Shown here: piece by piece, positions 59,401 to 64,000 of the stretch | Layout of the letters: each line of letters starts with the position of its first letter | Numbering within the stretch: the first letter of the stretch is position 1 | NCBI GenBank assembly: GCA_037355855.1 | Contig: CM074761.1 | Location: 6,157,346-6,221,345, forward strand | Origin: Pseudo-nitzschia pungens | Taxonomy: Eukaryota > Bacillariophyta > Bacillariophyceae > Bacillariales > Bacillariaceae | Direction of reading: 5' to 3' | DNA length: 64,000 nt | The notes under the pieces: generated by a model | Seen by the model: only the letters and a program-made list of their open reading frames with translations | The model's database searches: none | What the model was told of the DNA's origin: nothing | Position numbers and translations under genes: made by a program

Positions 59401-60992
59401 TACATGTTGTCAACCACAAAACAAGTCAAGTGCTTAACACGCCTGGAATAAGAGAGTTCTGGAAACATAATGTCAGTAAGATAAACATATTCAGCGCATT
59501 TAAACTTGCCATTGGGAGTATCCAATCCAATTGGAGATTCAAGGACATGGATGGGAATGGTTCTGGGGATTTGCTTTTTGGAGATTAATTCAAATGTGGA
59601 GCCACTATCAAAGAGGGTTTTGAAATAAAATTTGCCGGAGATATCGTTGATGGATTTGCATGTAGTCAATGTAGTGGGAGCCAAATCAGTGCAAGGTTTG
59701 GAAATCAGTGGTTCAAATGGTTCAGGATTGGGATCTGGTGGAGCTGGAGATAGAACAATGGAAGGATCATGTGGATCAGCAGGGGCTGTGAACACTTCAG
59801 CAAGAGGTGTATCATCAGCAGTGGATGGTTGAATTGGAAAGCGTTGGAGATCCTGATGATAATAGGTGTCATCAATTTCAGCGTTGACATGAAAGAGGTC
59901 AACCCAAACGTCTTCAGGTGGAGAAATAAAGGTGCAAACATGACCATCACCAGAAGAAGGCGGATTGCTGGGAGCAGTTGTAACTGAAGAAGGGCGAGAG
60001 CCGTTTGCAGAGCTTGTTGCTGCATTTGCATCAGCTGAAGACCGATTGTTGTTGTTGTTGTTAGAAGGACCACGACGCTTGCCATTAGGATTGTCAATGT
60101 TTTTGAAACATTGACCCCAAGTATGGTTGCTACCAGGATGAATAGGACATGGGTCTGTATCCTTGATTCTGTTGTTGGAATTAGAGTTGGAACTGGCGGA
60201 AGAATTCTGTGAGGAATTGTTGTTGTTGTTCGAACGCCGACCGTTGTTGTTGCCAGAACGACGGTTGTTGTTGTTCCGATTTTTACCAGTTTGTCTGTTG
60301 GAGGACTTGTTGGAATTGTTGTTGTTGTTCCTACGATTGGCCTTGGTACAATAACGTTCCATTCTGGTGATAATATCAGCAAGAGTATCATCATAGGGTG
60401 AATGATGATCTTCGTAGGTGTCTTTCCAATCAGATGGCATGGAATCGTAAATGAGGCTTTTAAAATCATCCTCAGGAATGATGGCATCTGCAGCAGTGGT
60501 TGGAGCACCAGGTAACAAGGGAAGCACCACATTGTTATGGTAAGTGACCAAGGAAACAAAGCTGGAAACAGTCATGGAAGTGGTCTTTTTGATCTGAGAA
60601 AGGAATCGTTTGTGGTTTCGATAGACGTCATCGTTGTTAGAGAACTTGAACCGAATGAAGGCACGAACGTCGTCGTCAAAATGAGGCACCGTTTCAGTAT
60701 GTCCAATGATGTTGGTTCTCCACCAAGTCTTATCAGAATAGTTTCGTAGAATGTCTGGGAACTTGGCATAGAGTTTTGGGCCTGTTGTCCAACCCATGGC
60801 ATGACGCGCTTCAGTAAATTCATAAATAGAATGAAGCAATTGTAAGAGAGTGGACGTTGTAGTGATAAAGGATACCTTTATCTTAGTTGTTTCAGTCTCA
60901 GTTTCAGTGGTTATAACACGTTTGTACTCAGCCTTTTCAAGTTCTTCTGGTTCGAAGTCGAACTTAAATGGAAGAGGTGTAATAGAAGACAT
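56463..60992 (-). CDS. gag-pol: Gypsy-3 gag-pol polyprotein (copy 1)
   Basis: 1509 residues, one frame, no internal stop, unlike Gypsy-1 and Gypsy-2. Gag covers about 1-350, with an Asn-rich region and an atypical zinc knuckle CPIHPGSNHTWGQC (282-295) in which His replaces the second Cys. Protease FDSGSTFE (D462). Reverse transcriptase about 660-840, with VPKPDGSCRIISDFCELN (Cys where Arg is common) and active site VYIDDIG (818-821). RNase H from VYTDASDYQLGA (about 966). Integrase zinc finger near 1183-1221 (HHVLGHAG ... CKTCDACQ) and DDE residues in AIDTIGPW (1250), FDQGSEY (1317) and VLERVHD (1353). It ends with GPFTITQVHTNGTVSF. A first Met at 60992 in GTCTTCTATTAC context opens the frame. 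Confidence 0.95.
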   Translation of the reverse strand: MSSITPLPFKFDFEPEELEKAEYKRVITTETETETTKIKVSFITTTSTLLQLLHSIYEFTEARHAMGWTTGPKLYAKFPDILRNYSDKTWWRTNIIGHTETVPHFDDDVRAFIRFKFSNNDDVYRNHKRFLSQIKKTTSMTVSSFVSLVTYHNNVVLPLLPGAPTTAADAIIPEDDFKSLIYDSMPSDWKDTYEDHHSPYDDTLADIITRMERYCTKANRRNNNNNSNKSSNRQTGKNRNNNNRRSGNNNGRRSNNNNNSSQNSSASSNSNSNNRIKDTDPCPIHPGSNHTWGQCFKNIDNPNGKRRGPSNNNNNNRSSADANAATSSANGSRPSSVTTAPSNPPSSGDGHVCTFISPPEDVWVDLFHVNAEIDDTYYHQDLQRFPIQPSTADDTPLAEVFTAPADPHDPSIVLSPAPPDPNPEPFEPLISKPCTDLAPTTLTTCKSINDISGKFYFKTLFDSGSTFELISKKQIPRTIPIHVLESPIGLDTPNGKFKCAEYVYLTDIMFPELSYSRRVKHLTCFVVDNMYYDLIIGRATMKKLAIKMDFEASLVSWFDKDMPFHPRSYFTNQTLVQKIISNEPYSIAEAYIAQTSQSYVDSATKYEKTDLQELVSNQTHLSTDQQSQLLQILSKHHPLFEGLSHRELGIFPHKEFHIELQPGAKPYHIKQPYSIPIHQQDAVKTELLRQVKLGILERCYATEWGMPTFVVPKPDGSCRIISDFCELNKVTKKLHYPLPKIQDIFHRRRGFNYVTLIDVSMQFHTFKLDEPSTWLCVLVTPFGKFRLLRLPMGFLNSPSWAQGCMESLFINLNSVEVYIDDIGIFSDTFQSHCKTVSTVLSILQANNFSVKPAKCHWFQQRAPWLGHIITTTGILPNPNKIAPILKLAFPQSTTDLRSFIGMINFYRAHWRKGAEILAPLTALSGKARGLVKPTPELFAAFKAAKTMIAEEILLTYPDPNLPYDVYTDASDYQLGAVIIQNGKIVACFSRKLTSTQLKYPTIDKEMLCIVEVFKEYRTILWGAIIIVYTDHENLTRQNLQSNRIMTWRMLLEDFSPVFKFIQGKDNILADALSRLPLEEEQGLPSVSPSKDSKDPNTQPISKVDTSDLSIADLFINYPADLPAYPLRFDALSKAQAADSTIQNTKHYSTKDFAGTELKVYSKNNQTKIVLPNALVQDTINWYHHVLGHAGAERLTRTISIHIYSPGLKDAVAEYCKTCDACQRHKNTHISYGHLATREELSIPWETIAIDTIGPWNVNIPNIGNVEFNGFTIMDMCTNLLEIKRAPQMNPSGKMSIYAPLNDAWLSRYPKPSRCIFDQGSEYLNVDFQSHLINLDIKPVPTTVKNPQANAVLERVHDTMKSAMRTELHANPPQDLQQAIDLIDNVFASAQFAVRCTVHKTFGVSPGAIAFHRDMFLPIPIITDIKLLRSKRQSVIDQNALRENKRRKHHDYNIGDQIMIFNYKTDALGSRAIGPFTITQVHTNGTVSFLRNEHIIERINLRRIKPYHSP

Positions 60993-61378
60993 GGTTGTTG
61001 CTGGGTAATGCTGGGTATGTGTAGGTATATATGTGTTGGTATATATATATATATAAGTGAGAAGGTATTGGTGGATACCTTAGACAACTTGTAGTTAAGG
61101 GAAGTAGTTGTCAAGTGTTGTCGGAGAACCTTAAGCTTGTTTGCTTAAGTATAAAAAATAAACTTAAAAATAAATGACCAAAGGTATGAATGACCGAAGG
61201 TATGAATGACCGAAGGTTGGTATGATGTTGGTAACCTTAACCTTGGAAGGTATGGTATGGTACGTGTTGAGGTACCGTAAGGTTAAATGGTATGAGTAGG
61301 TTAATTATCCGGATGAAGATAGGTTAAGAATTATAATCAATTCAAAGAATTGACAATGGTGGTCGTTGTAATCAATTT
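60993..61378 (-). other. Gypsy-3 5' leader (copy 1)
   Basis: Contains a TATATATATATATATA tract (61045-61062), GAAGGTATGAATGACC repeats (61180-61220) and a TCAATTC-AAA-GAATTGA hairpin (61338-61355). The primer-binding position next to the LTR is not palindromic, unlike the other three LTR elements. Confidence 0.6.
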
Positions 61379-64000
61379 CTGAATTAAGGAATTATGAATG
61401 AAATTAGATAAAAGATAAAATAGAATGTTTCTCGTACAACGCCGTGTTGAAAGAATTCAAACAGACGTAGAGAAACTCGGAATGGTCTTGAAGAACATAA
61501 AGAACAGTTCTTCAAAGAACCTAGAGTCATAGAGAACCTGAGTCGGGGACATCAGTCATAGAGAACCTTGAAGTTGATAGAAACATTGTTTTGTTTCTTA
61601 AAATATAAATGGTTTGTTTCTTGTATATTTCTTGTGTGTCGTAGTTTTGGGACATACGACATTATCTTTCTTCTCGAGATAGATCTTGTTGAACTTGGAA
61701 AGATCTCATGGGGAATGATAAGGCTTGATACGTCTGAGATTAATCCGTTCAATGATATGCTCATTGCGAAGGAAAGATACAGTACCATTGGTGTGGACTT
61801 GAGTGATGGTGAATGGGCCAATTGCTCTGGAACCAAGCGCATCAGTCTTGTAGTTGAAGATCATGATCTGATCACCAATGTTGTAGTCATGGTGTTTACG
61901 ACGCTTGTTTTCTCTGAGCGCATTCTGATCAATAACAGATTGGCGTTTGGATCTGAGGAGTTTGATATCAGTGATGATAGGGATTGGAAGGAACATATCA
62001 CGATGGAAGGCAATAGCTCCAGGTGAAACACCAAATGTTTTATGCACAGTGCATCTGACAGCAAATTGAGCAGAGGCAAAAACATTGTCAATGAGGTCAA
62101 TAGCTTGTTGCAAATCCTGAGGAGGATTAGCATGAAGTTCAGTGCGCATGGCGGATTTCATAGTATCATGCACACGTTCCAAAACAGCATTGGCTTGAGG
62201 ATTTTTGACTGTGGTTGGAACAGGCTTGATGTCAAGGTTAATAAGGTGAGATTGAAAATCAACATTGAGGTATTCAGAACCTTGATCAAAAATGCATCTG
62301 CTGGGTTTTGGATAGCGAGAAAGCCATGCATCGTTTAATGGTGCATAGATGGACATTTTACCTGAGGGATTCATTTGTGGAGCACGTTTGATTTCAAGGA
62401 GGTTAGTGCACATATCCATAATGGTGAAACCATTAAATTCAACATTACCAATATTTGGGATATTGACATTCCAAGGACCAATGGTGTCAATTGCAATAGT
62501 TTCCCAAGGGATGGAGAGTTCTTCACGAGTTGCAAGATGCCCATAAGAAATGTGGGTATTTTTGTGGCGTTGACAAGCATCACAAGTCTTGCAATATTCA
62601 GCAACAGCATCCTTGAGCCCTGGAGAATAAATGTGGATGGATATAGTTCGTGTCAAACGTTCAGCGCCTGCATGACCAAGTACATGATGATACCAGTTGA
62701 TGGTGTCTTGGACAAGTGCATTTGGAAGGACAATTTTGGTTTGGTTGTTTTTAGAATAAACCTTGAGTTCAGTACCAGCGAAATCTTTGGTAGAATAATG
62801 CTTGGTGTTCTGGATGGTGGAATCTGCTGCTTGAGCCTTGGAGAGAGCATCAAAACGCAGAGGATATGCAGGAAGATCTGCAGGGTAATTGATAAAAAGA
62901 TCAGCAATGGAAAGATCGGAAGTGTCAACCTTGGAGATTGGCTGAGTGTTTGGATCTTTGGAATCTTTGGAAGGAGAAACAGAAGGCAAACCCTGCTCCT
63001 CCTCCAAGGGAAGGCGCGAGAGGGCATCAGCGAGGATGTTGTCTTTGCCTTGGATGAACTTGAAAACAGGACTGAAATCTTCAAGGAGCATGCGCCAGGT
63101 CATAATTCTGTTGGATTGGAGATTTTGACGAGTGAGGTTTTCATGGTCAGTGTAAACAATAATAATTGCACCCCAAAGAATAGTCCGGTATTCTTTGAAG
63201 ACTTCCACAATGCAAAGCATTTCTTTGTCAATGGTTGGATATTTGAGTTGAGTGGAAGTGAGTTTCCTGGAGAAGCATGCAACAATTTTACCATTTTGAA
63301 TAATCACAGCACCAAGTTGATAATCGGAGGCATCAGTGTAGACATCATAAGGGAGATTAGGATCAGGATATGTGAGGAGAATTTCCTCAGCAATCATGGT
63401 TTTGGCAGCTTTGAAGGCAGCAAACAATTCAGGAGTTGGCTTGACCAGTCCACGAGCCTTGCCAGAGAGGGCAGTGAGAGGAGCCAAAATCTCAGCGCCC
63501 TTGCGCCAATGAGCCCGATAAAAATTAATCATGCCAATGAAGGAACGCAGATCAGTGGTGCTTTGTGGGAAAGCAAGTTTCAAAATGGGAGCAATCTTGT
63601 TGGGATTTGGAAGAATGCCAGTGGTGGTGATGATATGTCCAAGCCAAGGAGCGCGTTGTTGGAACCAGTGGCATTTGGCAGGCTTAACAGAGAAGTTGTT
63701 GGCTTGCAGGATGGACAAAACAGTGGAGACAGTTTTGCAGTGAGATTGAAAGGTATCGGAGAAGATACCAATGTCATCAATATAGACTTCAACACTGTTG
63801 AGGTTGATAAAAAGGGATTCCATACAGCCTTGCGCCCAACTTGGAGAGTTGAGAAAACCCATTGGAAGTCTGAGTAATCTGAATTTGCCAAAAGGAGTTA
63901 CAAGCACACAGAGCCAAGTGGAAGGCTCATCCAATTTGAAGGTATGGAATTGCATGCTGACATCAATAAGGGTGACATAGTTGAACCCACGGCGGCGATG
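61374..64000 (-). mobile_element. Gypsy-3 copy 2, truncated by the window end
   Basis: Same as 56131-58757. The shared middle LTR candidate (61379-61661) serves as the 5' LTR of copy 1 and the 3' LTR of copy 2. Confidence 0.88.
61706..64000 (-). CDS. gag-pol: Gypsy-3 pol, partial (copy 2)
   Basis: C-terminal part of the polyprotein from the reverse transcriptase palm to the end, the same as the matching part of copy 1. It is open to the window edge; the remainder lies outside. Motifs VYIDDIG, VYTDASD, IDTIGPW and VLERVH are present. Confidence 0.93.
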   Translation of the reverse strand, partial: HRRRGFNYVTLIDVSMQFHTFKLDEPSTWLCVLVTPFGKFRLLRLPMGFLNSPSWAQGCMESLFINLNSVEVYIDDIGIFSDTFQSHCKTVSTVLSILQANNFSVKPAKCHWFQQRAPWLGHIITTTGILPNPNKIAPILKLAFPQSTTDLRSFIGMINFYRAHWRKGAEILAPLTALSGKARGLVKPTPELFAAFKAAKTMIAEEILLTYPDPNLPYDVYTDASDYQLGAVIIQNGKIVACFSRKLTSTQLKYPTIDKEMLCIVEVFKEYRTILWGAIIIVYTDHENLTRQNLQSNRIMTWRMLLEDFSPVFKFIQGKDNILADALSRLPLEEEQGLPSVSPSKDSKDPNTQPISKVDTSDLSIADLFINYPADLPAYPLRFDALSKAQAADSTIQNTKHYSTKDFAGTELKVYSKNNQTKIVLPNALVQDTINWYHHVLGHAGAERLTRTISIHIYSPGLKDAVAEYCKTCDACQRHKNTHISYGHLATREELSIPWETIAIDTIGPWNVNIPNIGNVEFNGFTIMDMCTNLLEIKRAPQMNPSGKMSIYAPLNDAWLSRYPKPSRCIFDQGSEYLNVDFQSHLINLDIKPVPTTVKNPQANAVLERVHDTMKSAMRTELHANPPQDLQQAIDLIDNVFASAQFAVRCTVHKTFGVSPGAIAFHRDMFLPIPIITDIKLLRSKRQSVIDQNALRENKRRKHHDYNIGDQIMIFNYKTDALGSRAIGPFTITQVHTNGTVSFLRNEHIIERINLRRIKPYHSP

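Larger units (their letters stand above)
56131..61373 (-). mobile_element. Gypsy-3 copy 1 (Ty3/gypsy), first unit of a head-to-tail pair
   Basis: From 56131 to 58757 the sequence is the same as 61374-64000, a constant offset of 5243 bp, so the unit is one LTR plus one internal region. The LTR candidate is 56136-56418 (TG...CA; purine-rich AGAAGAAAGATAA on the minus strand adjoins it) and again 61379-61661. The exact left LTR edge is uncertain because AATTTC before the TG is also shared. Gag-pol is a single intact frame. Confidence 0.85.

Overview
The window is nuclear DNA of a eukaryotic alga, most likely a diatom. The signs are Ty1/copia and Ty3/gypsy elements of the type common in diatoms, a secreted trypsin-like protease with SYGDG repeats and a cysteine-rich tail, short GT-AG introns, and very high repeat density. 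Only three host-like genes are visible: a membrane protein with a frameshift (24491-24948), a secreted serine protease (25294-27252) and an alpha/beta-hydrolase-like protein (52663-55041). Almost everything else is transposable elements, several nested, plus satellite arrays.

Layout. (1) 546-23761 is a minus-strand Ty1/copia element with 413-bp LTRs and a 5-bp target duplication (CAGCA). Its gag-pol frame is split by a 16.6-kb DNA transposon (E1, 4101-20666). E1 has CGTCC termini, a 2-bp target duplication (GG), a DDE-type transposase related to the CACTA/Plavaka group, two proteins I do not recognise and a two-exon gene of unknown function. E1 is itself hit by a 5'-truncated LINE (16080-17909) with a 17-bp duplication. 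(2) 24400-28790 holds host-type sequence with the membrane protein and protease genes. (3) 29049-34446 is E2, a non-autonomous relative of E1 in inverted orientation, filled with satellites and flanked by TA. (4) 35778-39174 is E3, with related but distinct termini, again flanked by TA. It carries a second copy of the two-exon gene with the intron at the same place and phase. (5) 34700-40057 and 51593-51770 belong to a dispersed tandem-repeat family into which E3 and Gypsy-1 inserted. (6) 40058-51592 is Gypsy-1 (minus strand, identical 189-bp LTRs), split in gag by Gypsy-2 (44842-50535, plus strand, identical 281-bp LTRs). (7) 52663-55041 is the hydrolase-like host gene. (8) From 56131 to the window end are two identical head-to-tail copies of Gypsy-3 (minus strand, period 5243 bp, second copy cut by the window edge).

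The strongest new leads are: the E1/E2/E3 transposon superfamily and its conserved two-exon protein; perfect 12-14 bp palindromes exactly at the primer-binding position of the copia, Gypsy-1 and Gypsy-2 elements, where a tRNA-complementary site would be expected; and a single in-frame TGA between gag and pol in both Gypsy-1 and Gypsy-2. Removing each nested insertion together with one copy of its target duplication restores the host reading frame exactly (copia around E1, Gypsy-1 around Gypsy-2), so the element boundaries are well supported.
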